DNA of 64,000 nucleotides, from positions 515,760 to 579,759 of the forward strand of contig NW_003108083.1 of NCBI RefSeq assembly GCF_000003605.2, written 5' to 3'. This DNA is from Saccoglossus kowalevskii (lineage: Eukaryota > Hemichordata > Enteropneusta > Harrimaniidae). A program made the translations under genes and the position numbers. Under the pieces are notes generated by a model. That model did no database searches, was not told the origin of the DNA, and saw nothing but the letters and a program-made list of their open reading frames with translations. Positions 12,150-24,240 of the stretch are shown here, one piece after another (within the stretch, counting starts at the first letter, position 1; each line of letters starts with the position of its first letter).

Positions 12150-12300
12150 AATAAAAGAATGTTGAGGAAAAGTGCTTTAGCTACTCCAGTGAGCACAAAT
12201 GTGTCTTATACATTAACACTTTGTGAGACATTTATAGTTTGGTGTTTTGTGTTGAAACATCATTGGTGATCTTATTTTCCGAAGTGCTTCAAATACAAGT
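12150..12300 (+). repeat. Dispersed repeat, copy 1 (pairs with 25455-25580)
   Basis: Shared words with the copy near 25.5 kb, in the same order and orientation: CTTATACATTAACACTTTG, GTTGAARCAT, GATYTTATTTTCCGAAGTG / GATTTCTGAAGTG, TTCAAAT. Divergence is high, so the family is old. No ends were identified. Confidence 0.5.
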
Positions 12301-12822
12301 GATATGATTCGATCCACCGCCATTTTTTTCCAAAAGACGGAACATAGTAAAACATAAAACTATTTCCTGAATAAGGCGATGCCACGCGTTGAATTACGTA
12401 AACTTTTATGGTTGTCTAGTTACGTCGATGGCACATATAATATGCTATTAAATGTACTTCGTATAATCGTCGTAAATCAGTCATACTGAATTGTCTCTAG
12501 ATTTTCATTGGAATTTATAATTACTAATGCATTTCTAGTTATTCACCTGTTGTATTGTCGATGTGACTGTTTTATTTTATGGCTGCACAAAATAACACAT
12601 AAATGGATAAAGCAAGCGTCATTTTGTTGTTTTCTATTTGTCGAATCAATCACAGTAATAATTTCGCACAATGAAAAACGCCTGAGTAATGATAACTGTA
12701 TACAGGAACGTCAATTACAATTTTGCGATGTCACCAACTAATGTAAACTATGAAATATAAGAAATGTCCACACAACTAGTCGAATTTAACTTCATAAGCT
12801 ACTAATGATACAGTATCTAATT

Positions 12823-13030
12823 CAATCTGATTAAAATCCGATGTAGGTATATGAGTATCCAATTTTTTTTTAATATTATTTTTATTTATTTTTTTCATAT
12901 ATAACCCTTTATATTAAATTTATTTGTATTTTAGTTTGAATATGTCGATTTTTTTGTTTTTTCTTGCCGTTAATCAGTTTTTAGAAAATTGTGTCCCAGT
13001 CGCCTCTAACTACATCTGACTCAATGGCTA
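12823..13030 (+). repeat. Left terminal inverted repeat of the Mutator-like element
   Basis: Matches the complement of 16190-16380, including TTGCCGTTAATCAG / TTGCCGTAAATCAT and the segment GTCCCAGTCGCCTCTAACTA. Just inside lies a CCAATCA motif (about 13053), and about 50 bp further an ATGGCGGC. The right end has the equivalent arrangement, so the repeat probably carries a promoter. Confidence 0.8.
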
Positions 13031-13529
13031 TACAATTCTCGCCTTGGGACCAGCCAATCAGATCACGGTTTACAAACGCGTCTGAGCATGATTCAAAACA
13101 TGGCGGCGCACTGCTGCTACGTTTGCGTGAGCTGGACCTCATACAACTTATTAACAACGCAGTTTTTTCGATGATGAACGTTGTCTAAAATAACAAGTAA
13201 GTAGCATTCATTAACTAGTTTGGCCTTGATTGTATTTCATTTCTGTTTGGTGGCAGATGATTTACATGTGCCAGTAATGTTGTTTTTTTGCCTCTGGATC
13301 GGCGTCGGTGATCCGGTATCAACTTCAAGTTGTTTTATCCCAATCACGATCTTTACTTGAAAATTCATTTTAGTCGATCGTTTCTAAGCTAAGGATTCAT
13401 GAAAAATGGATGTTTTTTCTACTGCTCCCGGTTGACCGATTGGTCACCGTCAACACGCATGTTTACGATGGGGGGAAACAACGCTCGCTATCAATTCACC
13501 GTGTTCCATGTTTGTTTGTTTTCAGGAAG

Positions 13530-13628
13530 AACGTGACACCCCAGAAACAATTATTCTCCAGGGCAGATAAATGTGTTGTTTGTGGATTCAGTTTTAGAAA
13601 CCAACTACTAGTATTCGCGCGTCGATAG
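13530..13628 (+). CDS. Candidate plus-strand exon with a CxxC knuckle inside the element
   Basis: After a plausible acceptor (GTTTGTTTTCAG|GAAG) the frame reads on with KCVVCGFSF, a CxxC pair like half of a zinc-binding site, and closes at TAG. It may be a terminal exon of a left-hand gene started by the ATGGCGGCGCACTGC at about 13101, whose product begins with closely spaced cysteines, but I could not show a continuous spliced frame. Low confidence. Confidence 0.2.
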   Translation, partial: NVTPQKQLFSRADKCVVCGFSFRNQLLVFARR

Positions 13629-14393
13629 TATATATTTATATAATTTACATAATATTTATGTTAATCACCTATATTGTATTTATTGATGTTCATTGCCAAC
13701 AGCACTGATATCGTAGCTGAGACGCTGCTAGCTCAGTGTACTTTTTTTCGCCAACTGTTGTAATGCAAATTTCATACAATTTACGTTGTGAGATTAATGC
13801 AGCACATGGATTAATTTAACATGTTAATTAGTATATTCTTAGACATGATGCTGTACTATAATTTTTTTCCATACCAGTTCTGTTCTGTTTTTTTATAATT
13901 ATTAATGACTTAGTTGTTCTTGTCTATGTCTGATCAGAATTGATTCCATCTATTTTTTTGTCAGTGTTTTTGATGCAAAATGTCATAGTTTATATCTTTG
14001 GTCACACAAAGAAAAGATCCACCAGGTATCTTTAGTATCCAGCAATTTGTTATTTAACTAAGATTGTCAACAGGCATTTTGGAATAGTTTTTCTACTTTG
14101 ATAAACAGCACCATCACAATTAACTAATAGTAGGTAGCCACATATCCCTGTTGACTAGGCAACAACAAAAATTAAAATTCTAAAACTGTGATGAATAGCT
14201 GCCAAATACTTTTGTTATTTTTATAAGAGTATTTTCAGTACATTATTGATTGACAAACATATTTTCTTTGAGATAAATATTTATTGATATTTAAATAAAC
14301 CTTGTTCTGTAAATTGTTTTCTTTAAACAGATGAACATTTTTTGCTTATGAAAGCAGTTGGAAAATAAATTAATGGCTTAATATACCAAGATG

Positions 14394-14690
14394 TCACTTA
14401 TTTAGGTGATGTGGTTTATTGCTCTTCATGTCACTGATGTCTTCATTTGATGCAAAATCTTCAAATAAGTTAACCTTCCTACATACCGTTACATTTATTA
14501 TATAATTTATTAATTTACATGTTAAAATAAGACTGCTGAGATGGTTCATCATCTCTACCAACTCAACCCCGACCCCTGTATTATAACTTTCAATATTGAA
14601 AGAGGGATCTAAATGGAGTACATTTTTGATAAAAATGCCCATACCAAAGGCTGTGTAGCAGAACATAATCTGAAACTTTAGTTACACATT
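14394..14690 (-). CDS. Candidate minus-strand exon inside the element
   Basis: Follows an acceptor-like AAAGTTTCAG and encodes a compositionally normal peptide (IMFCYTAFGMGIFIKNVLHL, then an acidic stretch with DISD) before a stop. It lies downstream of, and on the same strand as, the two better-supported candidate exons at 14806 and 15431. No family is recognised. Confidence 0.25.
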
Positions 14691-14805
14691 TCAGCTATTT
14701 CTTTTGGATGCGATTCATGTACAATACTGTCAGTTTTCCTACAGTACCGGTACATTCGCATATAAAAAACTGACTGGGAATACTCCTTTTTGAAATAATC
14801 ATATT

Positions 14806-15045
14806 TTAGCTAATGAAAAATAAAGTATCTTTCCCTTTATTTAGTTTGTCAACCATCCAATAAAATATGGATACACTGTCCCTAGGAGTCTGGAATAATG
14901 TAATGAGGCTGTCTTTCAACTGAGACTGTAGAGATGTGGTCAGTGCAAGAACTGTAACATCACGCAAAACAGCATAGTTCCCCCAACATGCTAGAAAAAT
15001 TCCTTGAATGCACTTTGTTGCGTCTTGCACATGCTTTTTTGGCTG
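14806..15045 (-). CDS. Candidate minus-strand exon inside the element
   Basis: Open frame of about 75 codons with a balanced residue mix (CIQGIFLACWGNYAVLRD at the start, PRDSVSIFYWMVDKL near the end). An in-frame stop lies just upstream, so an acceptor near GATGACAG (about 15045) is required. Phase 0 there would match the phase-0 donor of the exon at 15431-15595. The product is unknown, and I see no transposase signature. Confidence 0.3.
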   Translation of the reverse strand, partial: QPKKHVQDATKCIQGIFLACWGNYAVLRDVTVLALTTSLQSQLKDSLITLFQTPRDSVSIFYWMVDKLNKGKDTLFFIS

Positions 15046-15430
15046 TCATCTGGTTTCTCACTCCTACAAAAAAGATCACAGAAATTATCATTTTTACAAG
15101 TTAGGACTCTATCTAATCATTTCCTGATTTTTAAGAAAAAAAATTCTCTAAAAAAACATGTACACTGAAATTTTGGTAGAATGAGCACTTTTATAATGAA
15201 TTGCCCAAATATCTTAATGAACCAACACAGCTCTGTACATATGCAGTAGTGGCGGAATATTTTTCATATATATCCTACATTAAAAATATTCGCATGTTAT
15301 CAGAAAATATGAAATGATGAGTGGCTAAGCCACTTTTAAACCGCATTCCATCGACCATTCAACATGAATTTCTACAATTTATAACACACATAATGCAAAC
15401 TATGATTTTAATGTTGAGCGGAAATCTTAC

Positions 15431-15595
15431 CTGAAGTTTCATTAATGAAACCACATGTGAAACTATGATAACGGGACCAGGTTCCTGAATTATACATGGG
15501 TAGATTAGTGATTTAACCAAATCCAGTTGACAGGATGGCTTGGACATTGTTTTTAATAACAGATGTGTTAATGCCTCCTTCTTGCACACCTTAAA
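15431..15595 (-). CDS. Candidate internal exon of the element's minus-strand gene
   Basis: Bounded by an acceptor (CCCTTTCTTTAAG) and a consensus donor (CTTCAG|GTAAGA), with an open frame across (VCKKEALTHLLLKTMSK, then LVKSLIYPCIIQEPGPVIIV). The exon is 165 nt, phase 0 at both ends. The hydrophobic-helical pattern with CxxC-like spacing is unfamiliar. Confidence 0.4.
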
Positions 15596-16007
15596 GAAAG
15601 GGGAAATGTACACATTTAATATATCGCAATAACAAAAATGACTCGGCAAATAAATTATTCACGTTACTGGTTCATGCATATACGTCACAGTCACAGCGTC
15701 ACGTGAACAAAAAACTATTACTGTTACTCACAGGCGCAAGGAATGTCGTTGAAAGGCTAAATACAAATTACTGACATGTAAGGCATAGGTTTATCACTAT
15801 AAAGTCGAAACAACATGGCTTTGCACGTAACTGGTGGTATATATTGTGTCAAATGTGACTCGTTAACAAGATCGATGACCGCCGCCTCACCTGGTAATAC
15901 AAAGTCATCAAAGTTGAAATCTGAATTATCTCAAATTTATTACATAAATTAATCGTGATTGCTCAAAAATAATAATTAAGTTTTTGTAAAAGTGACTAAA
16001 ACTCACC

Positions 16008-16063
16008 TCAAATTTGGAATCCTCTATTGATTTCACATCCGTTCTTACATTACTTGCAGCCAT
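16008..16063 (-). CDS. Candidate first exon of the element's minus-strand gene
   Basis: An ATGGCTGCAAG start just inside the right TIR encodes MAASNVRTDVKSIEDSKFE and ends at a consensus donor, GAG|GTGAGT. A further 30-nt segment at about 15893-15922, between ATAATTCAG and CAG|GTGAGG, could be a micro-exon. A CCAATCA-like motif lies upstream in the TIR. The start, donor and TIR promoter fit together; the product is unknown. Confidence 0.4.
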
Positions 16064-16184
16064 CTTGAAATAACCTGGAACGATGAGTCTGGCGCATGTG
16101 CAAAGTCAGACAGCTATTTTTGTAAGCCGAACTATGATTGGTCGACAAAACTCGTCGAAAATTGATCTCGTTGTACAAGATTGT

Positions 16185-16380
16185 TATCGGCATTGAGTCA
16201 GGTGTAGTTAGAGGCGACTGGGATACAATTTTTTAGGAAATGATTTACGGCAAGAAAAAACAAAAAATCGACATATTCAAACTAAAATACAAATAAATAT
16301 AATATAAAGGGTTATAAAAAAAAAAATAATATTAAAAAAAAATTGGAGCCTCATACCTACATCGGATTTTAATCAGATCG
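16185..16380 (-). repeat. Right terminal inverted repeat of the Mutator-like element
   Basis: Complement of 12823-13030 with small gaps; it ends AATCAGATCG next to the target duplication TATCTAATT. The inner border is at about ATTGAGTCA, beyond which similarity fades. Confidence 0.8.
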
Positions 16381-16389
16381 TATCTAATT

Positions 16390-19300
16390 GTAAAAAAATA
16401 ATTGGTCTATAAGTTACAATTACACGAGGAATCTACATCCTGCCGAATTAGGAAATACGAATTACAAATATGAAATGATTACGTGGTAATTCCAAGATGG
16501 TGGACGTTTTTGATAACGAAGTCCTTAGCGAAAAAATTACAAAACTATTTTACACAGTTCTGGATACCGTACACCGATGAGTTAGATTTGAAGATGTATA
16601 TGACTGTTAATGCATTATTTTCACTTGTATTTCAAGGGATTTAATTTCACGTGCCTTATCTATCAGCGATACTAAAATTAAAACCGAGCAAAATATGAAT
16701 ATGCTTACGGAGATACCACAAATTATGCACTTATAAACAGTATACTATCTCATCGACCTTTGCTAAGCGTTGGTCTATGATCCCACTGTGCTGTGTTCGT
16801 ATTTCTTTGCGATACCATCGCAAAAACTTTATAGTATAGTGATTGTTTATTCACGGGTAAAATTAAACAAAAAAACCCAACATTTATTAAACATATGCAA
16901 CTTAGAAAAAGAATCCTTATCGACAGGCAAGTCACACTGGTTCTCACTGCACGAGGTTACGATAACTCCTGTCAATTTCTAAGACAAATTAAAAACAAGG
17001 TACAAAAACGTAACGTGTATTTACAAACAACTAAGCAATGATGTTGTATGAGACGTATTGAAGCAGATAGAATAAAAACAAGATTGAATAGAAAAACAAC
17101 TTTAAGTTAAATACTATAGTATAATTAATGACACTGGTGGGTTTAGATATATGTTTTTCGAATGTGTACTGTAGAGCACCCTGAGACTAGTTCACAAACA
17201 TTTGACTTTTACGAGCCCGCATTATCCCAGGCTTGAACTGTAAAAGAAATTAACAAACAAGAACAACTTTGATGTTCTCCAATCAGGTATCCATGGACGA
17301 CAATGTTAACATTTGTCTTTATTCATGATATAAACATATTGTTCAAGTTTGATGAAACGAGGTTGTATGGAATCAAGTTCTCGCCAGTTCAAAGTCTCTC
17401 ACAAGACGGATGGAAATTTTAAAATGATACACTATTGACGCTATTTGACCGTCTGGGTTGTAAGGTAGGAAATTGAATTGTTGCGAATTATTCCCAAGGT
17501 TTGGACAATCAAACAAGAGTGTCTCAAATAAGCGAGTAATAAAACGGCAGTAGGGGTTAAAAAACGCGATTTTGTATTTCTAGGTTTAGTAGTCGACGTA
17601 TTATTTTGTGTCATATATAGATATGTGTATTGTGATTCTCTTCAAATTTGATTCTTGAAACTACAGGAGCACATTTGAAATCGAGGTTCTAAACAAGACA
17701 TTGATCACAAAATGACAAAAACATATTATACACATACAACAAATATTTCATCAGAATATACGTTTGCACACCGCATGACAAACGTTGGGAGACATATTAG
17801 CACTTTCACTTTCTTCATTGCGCAAGCTCTGTCCGCAATCAGGAAGATCACGGTCCAGGTCGTAATTTTTCTCATCACCGATCAAGATCGATTTCCGAGT
17901 TCTTTGCAAAGGAGAAGGCTTATTCCATTAGCACCATAAGCGGGCACACGCAGTTTAGAAGTACGCACGGAGTGCGTTATGGAGGAACTATTATTTTCGT
18001 TCAGAATGTCTATACTATTTATCAAAATGATGTTGTGCAGATGAGAATGTAATCCTAGCGTATAGACATGTTTCCATAAATGATTACATCTAAGAAATTC
18101 TCGTTTCTTTGCTCTTAGAACTTTCCGAAAATTTGCAAAAACTTCTAACCAAAACGGCATGTAATTTGGTTTTATTTTTTATCATTTCACGATCTTTCTG
18201 TGTTTAAGTATAAGGTAAATTTCCAAAATAAATAAGGTAAATTTTACAAAACACGTGCATTTAGTCGATAAGAGTTTGAGTGAATACAATCAATTATTCC
18301 TTGATTTTTCTGAGTTATAATCCGGTCAGGGCTGAGATGATGTCAATGAACCTCATTAACAATATGCTCTATATATAGGGGTACCTTCTGTAGTTAAAAG
18401 CACAATCTGGAGAAGAGTAGTCTGAAGCTGCAGAGTCGCATAAAATACAATGTAAACCAAATAAATCAATAAGTTCGCTTACAATTACTGCATACACATT
18501 CTGATAGATAAACTAAGACAATCTAATGATTCTCTTTGTGAAATAGAAGTGCTTTTGTCATTTGCAGAATATATTTGATACACATTTGACAAATACAAGA
18601 AGGTTTTTATAATGTTTTTCAACATCAAGTTTGATTCTATGGAATCGATATCTTGGTTCAACCCAATTATATTCTAAACCTGTCGTGGAAGTCCAAACGA
18701 ATTACAAATTATCGGCTTGAGAATATGCACAAATTTGACAAATTAAATGGCAAAGTCCCAAGTACCCAACTGACATTTCGTCGTAGGTGAATAACATGCA
18801 GAGACAACTGAACAAAAATAACAATGCTTATAACAAAGTTTAGACCATAAATAACAGTCAATGTCAATTGATTCATTATTTTTCAGATGAGCTTCATTTA
18901 AGCAAAATATATCAGTATCTTTATTAATGAGAATTCGTTATACAAAGTGGATATTTTTTAATGCCATTAAAGTTTCACTGTAATATTGACAAGCCCTTCC
19001 CCCTAGGGGCTGACTACCACATCAATTATGAACTTTCGAATCATGTCCGATCGTGCGTTTCTCTTTTTAATTAGATGCATCGGTGAATTGTTACTGGTGG
19101 CCGTTGGATATAACCATGAGTATAGTTCAAAAAATCAGTTCAATTAGTTGCTCGGTAAGAGATTTGCACGATTGTAAATAAACATTTGAGTATTCATGTT
19201 TCGTACGTGATGTGGGTTTTTTTTTTTACTTTAATACAGTACATTGAGTTTGTGCTCTCAAGTTCAAATTTAATGATCCCGGTCGATCATGTCGAATACG

Positions 19301-20240
19301 TAGTTGGAAACAATGGAACGTCATCGAGTCGGAATCGACAATCGCCGCTTTATGTTACGTTAGCTTAATTTTTATTTTTCTATCTACCACGGTCCTTAAA
19401 ATGCGGGTTAATTTGCTGCAATCTGAACTTAACAGCGCAATTTCGAGCATCGCCTCTTCACGATTAGCTTAACTTGGATGTTCTTTCCCTGCGGGTAGCT
19501 CTCAAAAAACATGTTACGTTTTTAAAGGTTGTTCCTTATATTCAGTTCATCCGTACAAAAAAAATTCATTTGATTTTGTATTAAAACCATAAAACTACCT
19601 TAATTTAACATATTTCAAGCCCAGTGACAAATGTGCTAATCATATTTAAAGCTGAACTGACTGAAGACAATATTGAAATCAGCAGCAAGCTGATGCGTTG
19701 GATTTAATTGGAGAACCATAGCGAAAGTTGCCACACTGATACGACTTTGATCTTGGTTAGTTGTCCAATTAGTTGTTTTTCTAAAGAGAGAACTTGGTTA
19801 CCACGTAGAGGAGAAAACTAAGACAACAATGCACTTTACAACAAGAAATGAATCTCGCTAAATGCTTGAAAAAAGCTTTAAAAAAATCTTACATGTTTTC
19901 ACCTTGTATAACAAATATACTAAGCAATCTAGCATTATATATGAATAAATACGTAAAATTGTAAAACTATGCGAAATAGCACAGTAGCCACATAAAATGA
20001 TATGAGCAAAAAATAATCAAAGATCGAAAATCATTAAAAAAAATTCTGAATGCCTGGAAATATACAAACTTTTTAATCATAATTACACTCTTTCTTTCTA
20101 TAGTCCTTATAAATATCCCGTGTATCATTTCAAAACTGATCGCTTAATTCCGTGTCACTGTATTCACGCAAAACGCGTGTAAAAATACAAGCAAATAACA
20201 CCGAATAAACGGCAAGGTAAAGACTATGTCTAATTATAGT
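16390..20240. other. Gene-free stretch
   Basis: AT-rich sequence with no conserved frame, no RNA gene and no clear repeat unit. Open frames at 16770-16982 and 17712-17939 (plus) and 17882-18160 (minus) have no recognisable motif and overlap one another on opposite strands. The stretch 17640-17700 has short similarities to 17340-17400 (TTCAARTTTGATKNTTGAAAC), too weak to define a repeat. Confidence 0.4.
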
Positions 20241-20254
20241 AAATACGTACTACG

Positions 20255-20345
20255 TGCGTGACTCGAACCGGCGCTCGCGTACGGCACCTAATCGCCTAGC
20301 TTCACGCCACTACACGTCTTCCCCTCGGCCACCGGGCATCCCCAA
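20255..20345 (-). repeat. tRNA-derived repeat head or tRNA pseudogene
   Basis: On the minus strand a box A-like TGGCCGAGGGG and a box B-like GGTTCGAGTCA lie in the right order with a long variable region between them, as in Ser/Leu-type tRNAs. The acceptor and T stems do not pair well, so I read it as a SINE head or a decayed tRNA, not a working gene. Confidence 0.45.
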
Positions 20346-21043
20346 TAAAAAGATGCTTAATAACCGAGCTTATTACGTGCAGAGAACGTGAAACCCGTCC
20401 ACGCGATACGCGCCACACAGCATGGCCAGAATGCGGCAAAGGCCTTCAGATCTGGCTGTAGTAGGATGGTGAAAGTAACGGTACAGCATTTTAACAGTGA
20501 ATAAGTACTGAGAAATAATTTTTAAACTCATAGTTGCTGTCGACATAGGAAGTAAAGTAAGCAAATAAAATATTAATTGCAAAATATTAAATATTTATTA
20601 AAAATAAAATTGTAAAAATACAATGTGTTTACTTGACATTTGTGCGTCCAGTGCGACTAACGCGACGATTTCACGTGAGAGTGAGTCTGATTTTTCGACA
20701 CACTGGAGTCACTCTGGTCCTGTATATACACTGTATAGTCAGGTGACTTAATGGAAAGATCGTGACAAACCGGACAAAAACACAACATTTTCAGGAAAGT
20801 TAGGTTCTGTCATGCACATTGCGAAAAATATTGACTGCAAAAATTCAGACCACAGTAAGGTCCTATTTTTTCAGCTTAGTTGTCATGGCAACCGTTATCA
20901 TCGCTTGAAAACACATAACACGCTCTAACTTTTTCATTTTTCAGGGTAGAAGCACAATATTAATGTTAAAATAGAGTATGATTATTTATTTCTGAAATGA
21001 ATATGCTAATTAGATAATTTGCATACTATAAAAAATAAGGCTA

Positions 21044-21529
21044 TTGTTCATTGAATGCTCACTGAAATTCATCTTATGCTTCAAATATAATATAAATATA
21101 GCTAAAATTTCGAAACAGCTCTTTCTCAGGAAATTCATGATTCTCTTAAAAATGGAACCAGAAAGTCTTATTCTATATGTTAATAAGCTGTTTTTAAATA
21201 ACGGCCACAAAGTGTGTTTGTATGAAAATGAAATTGCAAAGTTACTATTCCTATTCGACATTTATATTGTCACACTACCATTTATCAGCACGACACTGAT
21301 GATAATAGTATACCTGGCTGTCGCAAATTCGTTGGTGTACATGCGCAGTGGCGATACCAGCTATGCATGTGCATTGACGATATTGTCTGCTGTTGGCTTC
21401 AGGCGCAATTTGATGATCATATTAATAACTGAATTGTCATTGAATCCTGCAAATATTGTATACTGTTTGTTAAAAACTGAATCACATCAATCTAAACAAA
21501 CCAGGTTATTTGTTGTTGTAGAGATATGA
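21044..21529 (+). CDS. Unrecognised open frame, 161 codons, doubtful
   Basis: The longest intron-less plus-strand frame in this neighbourhood. It has hydrophobic stretches (for example IYIVTLPFISTTLMIIVYLA) and no motif I know. It lies just upstream of the transposon-gene relic and could be part of the same element or a chance frame in AT-rich DNA. The opposite strand is also open over part of it. Confidence 0.15.
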   Translation: MFIECSLKFILCFKYNINIAKISKQLFLRKFMILLKMEPESLILYVNKLFLNNGHKVCLYENEIAKLLFLFDIYIVTLPFISTTLMIIVYLAVANSLVYMRSGDTSYACALTILSAVGFRRNLMIILITELSLNPANIVYCLLKTESHQSKQTRLFVVVEI

Positions 21530-21743
21530 GATGTGTACTGGCCAGTTTGTCCATATAGTTTACATATTTCTCATTGGTATACCTCCAACCCATGCAATTA
21601 CTTTCCTGATCAGACAAGCGATAGTTACATGGGGTGAGAAAGTATATTGATTGATAATTCCCACTGTCGAGCCTTGGTTTCTTGTCACCAAGATATAAAA
21701 TTGGTTAATTAGTTATACACATTTAATTATTTATAAAGGTGGT

Positions 21744-24240
21744 TTGGGAGAATATGGAAATCCACAAGGCAAAAAAAACAAGGCAACATGGCATGAATCT
21801 TGCCAACAGAAATTTAACAATGAAATGTTAAAACGAGCAATCACCAAATCACAGAAAGAAGAAGCGCAGAGCAACTCAACTGAATATGAATATTTTTTGT
21901 GCGGAAAAGGAAATGATCCACGAGTTTACAATATTTAATATGAACGCATTGCTGAAAAAGTGGGCTACTGATATGGACGATGAACAAATTTCTGGGAAAA
22001 TAGAGATGCCAAGTATCCCCTGAGTTGTTCAACAAAGTGCCGAAACAAGTACCACAGTTATTTCAGAACATCTGAGAGTTCCTCTTGCTTATCAAGATTA
22101 AAAGTTTAAATAGCAAAAGCACAAACTTTTGCTGGTTTAGTAGGTTATATTTGAAAATGCTGTTTAGGTAGAAGGCACATCAATGTTTTCTTGTCTGAAA
22201 TACATCTTACCTATGAGAAATATTTAAAAGACTTCAGTGTAGACATCTCCACCCATAAATCACGTCTTCAGAATGAGATATTGGAACACTTTAAAAGCAG
22301 TAGTATGCAAGATCAATCAGATGGGAGAAGAACAGTATGTGTATTCCTAGAAGTCATGCAGAAAATGTTGCAGGACGCACTTCTGATTCTTGACTACAAA
22401 TCTGAAGCACTAAAAATGATATTTGAGATGGCAAGTTTTCGGGCTAGTTCTCGCCTGACTGTCAGAATGACGCATTACCTGAAGTTCGCATCTCAATGAT
22501 CATGGGTAACATATGGAAATTAATGAACACAATGATTCTCAAGCTTGCATGACCATTTCTCAGCTGATTGCGTTTAACGCTAAGAAAAGGGAGCCCCCAG
22601 GAGCAAGGCAATAACTACTGAAGAGACATGGATAACACTATACAGCTTTTGACAAGAGATATTCCAAGCCATAAAATAACTGATCCCGCTGCTATCACAG
22701 CATTGCTATGCAGCATTTTATGAAAAAGCTGATACACCAGCCATAATAAAGCATGCAGTGGATGTTATACCCATTTCTAGATGACTGACCAGAGCGTTTT
22801 ATTTTAAATACTCGTGCTTGTGCAGACGATTCAGTAATAAAAACTATCTGGAACCTCCAATCCAAATCAGTACCACTGAAGTCTGTTGAAGATCGATCAT
22901 TACCTATCCAGCACACAATAAAAAAGAACTCTCTGCCACTGCTGAAATCTCCCGAACCAAAGATCAAATCAAAACCTCTACATAGCCAATCAACAACGTA
23001 CATATTTGATAGTACACCAGTTGTGCACGTCCTTCCAACATCTGATTCAAGCAACAGAATATGCAGAAAATGTATTCCTCTCTTTCATTCTCCGTGAGTT
23101 ACAAAGTACAGGAAGATTGGAGTGTGTATGGGACTGCTACATAACTTGCAATACAAAGGGATCAACCAGGGAAAAAGGAGAATGGGCCTTCGAACAAGGT
23201 TGCTGGAAGAACAAATTTACCGAAGAAATGGAATGATTTTCTGCGAGATTCAACCAACAAGGTTGAGCTATCTGCATTTCTCAGCAAGTGTGTAGAAGAT
23301 ATCAATATTCCGGAAAACAAGGTATTATTTATCACATCTAGTAAGTTCTGACAATCCTCTTAAAACATGGCCGATATATGACATACCTTCTGATTCATGC
23401 AACTTATATTTCCTCATAAGATTGTATCTATTATGAACAATTATTTCCAGATTAGAGAGTAATCAGCAAGGGTGCAGCGGAGCCAATGATCAATTGTGAC
23501 CATGAAGAAGCCGGCACGAGGATGAAAGTACATTTTACTGACTGGGAAAGGCAAAAGGGCTGGGAGTGTTATGCTTTGCACAGTGGACACCGATGTAATT
23601 GTCATTATAATTGGTCAATTCTATGATATTTCAAAACAGTTTCCTAATACTCATATATGGATAGCATTTGGGACTGGAACACAGTTTAAGTATTACCATA
23701 TTAACACTATTTGTCAGCATCTTGGAAAGGACAAATCCCGTTCTCTGCTATACTTCTCCATGCCTTCACAGGGCGCGGAACAATATTGTCCTTCTATGGG
23801 AAGGACAAGACAAGTGCCTGGAGAACTTGGAATGTTTATTCGAATGCCACAGATGCTTTACTTTTCATGTGCTTCAATCCATATAATCCAGTGGGTCTGC
23901 TGTCGCCACACTATTTTTTGCAATGTGCATGGCAAAACGTAACTTTCCTGAAAAGTTGGTGTTTTGTTGTTTGTCACGATCTTGCAATGTTTTGCCCTTT
24001 GGGCACCTGACCAATATTTCCTGTCTTAAAGATGATCTACGCAACTACCAAAATGTAATTCTATGAGTTCACCATACAGATAAGTTGTAATGTTTTGAGG
24101 ACTGCGGTAGTACAATTCAGAGAAAAGCAGTGCATTACATTGCATCTTGAAAGAAAAAAAATCGACTGGCAATTACCAATGAGTACACAAAATTAGAACT
24201 TGTAAATTATTTCAATTATTTTGTGGGCTACACGGTTCAA
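21744..24240 (+). mobile_element. Broken gene of a VDTDV-type transposon family
   Basis: Segments in several frames along the plus strand resemble one widespread invertebrate repeat-encoded protein. First comes a WHESCQQKFN-type motif with neighbouring cysteines (about 21800). A helical segment follows with LTYEKYLKDFSV and GRRTVCVF (about 22200-22400). Last is the marker block VDTDVIVIIIGQFYD followed by HIWIAFGTG and YYHINTIC (23580-23730). The VDTDV block looks like a PIN/FEN-type nuclease core; that reading is from pattern memory. The copy is broken in multiple places and not functional. Terminal repeats and target duplication were not found. The tandem duplication at 24202-24497 follows directly. 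Confidence 0.65.

Larger units (their letters stand above)
10430..12812. other. Gene-free stretch downstream of the first GPCR exon
   Basis: It holds a candidate AATAAA (10644-10649) for the GPCR transcript, a small foldback (10780-10875), and AT-rich sequence full of AACAC and GTGTT words. Near 12160-12300 it is similar to 25455-25580. No open frame here resembles a known protein. Confidence 0.4.
12823..16380. mobile_element. Long-TIR DNA transposon, Mutator-like (3.56 kb)
   Basis: The left end starts CAATCTGATTAAAATCCG. The right end, read on the minus strand, starts CGATCTGATTAAAATCCG. The two arms match for about 190-205 bp with scattered differences, and weaker similarity continues inward past a CCAATCA motif. 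The element is flanked on both sides by the 9-bp direct repeat TATCTAATT (12814-12822 and 16381-16389). TIRs longer than 100 bp with a 9-bp duplication are the signature of Mutator-like elements; hAT and P-type elements usually have short TIRs and 8-bp duplications. No Mutator transposase motif was recognised inside, so it may be non-autonomous or may carry an unfamiliar coding set. Candidate exons are listed separately. Confidence 0.75.

Noticed and set aside
22695-23054. Minus-strand 119-codon frame
   Set aside because: It is the shadow of the transposon-gene relic, whose recognisable segments are on the plus strand.
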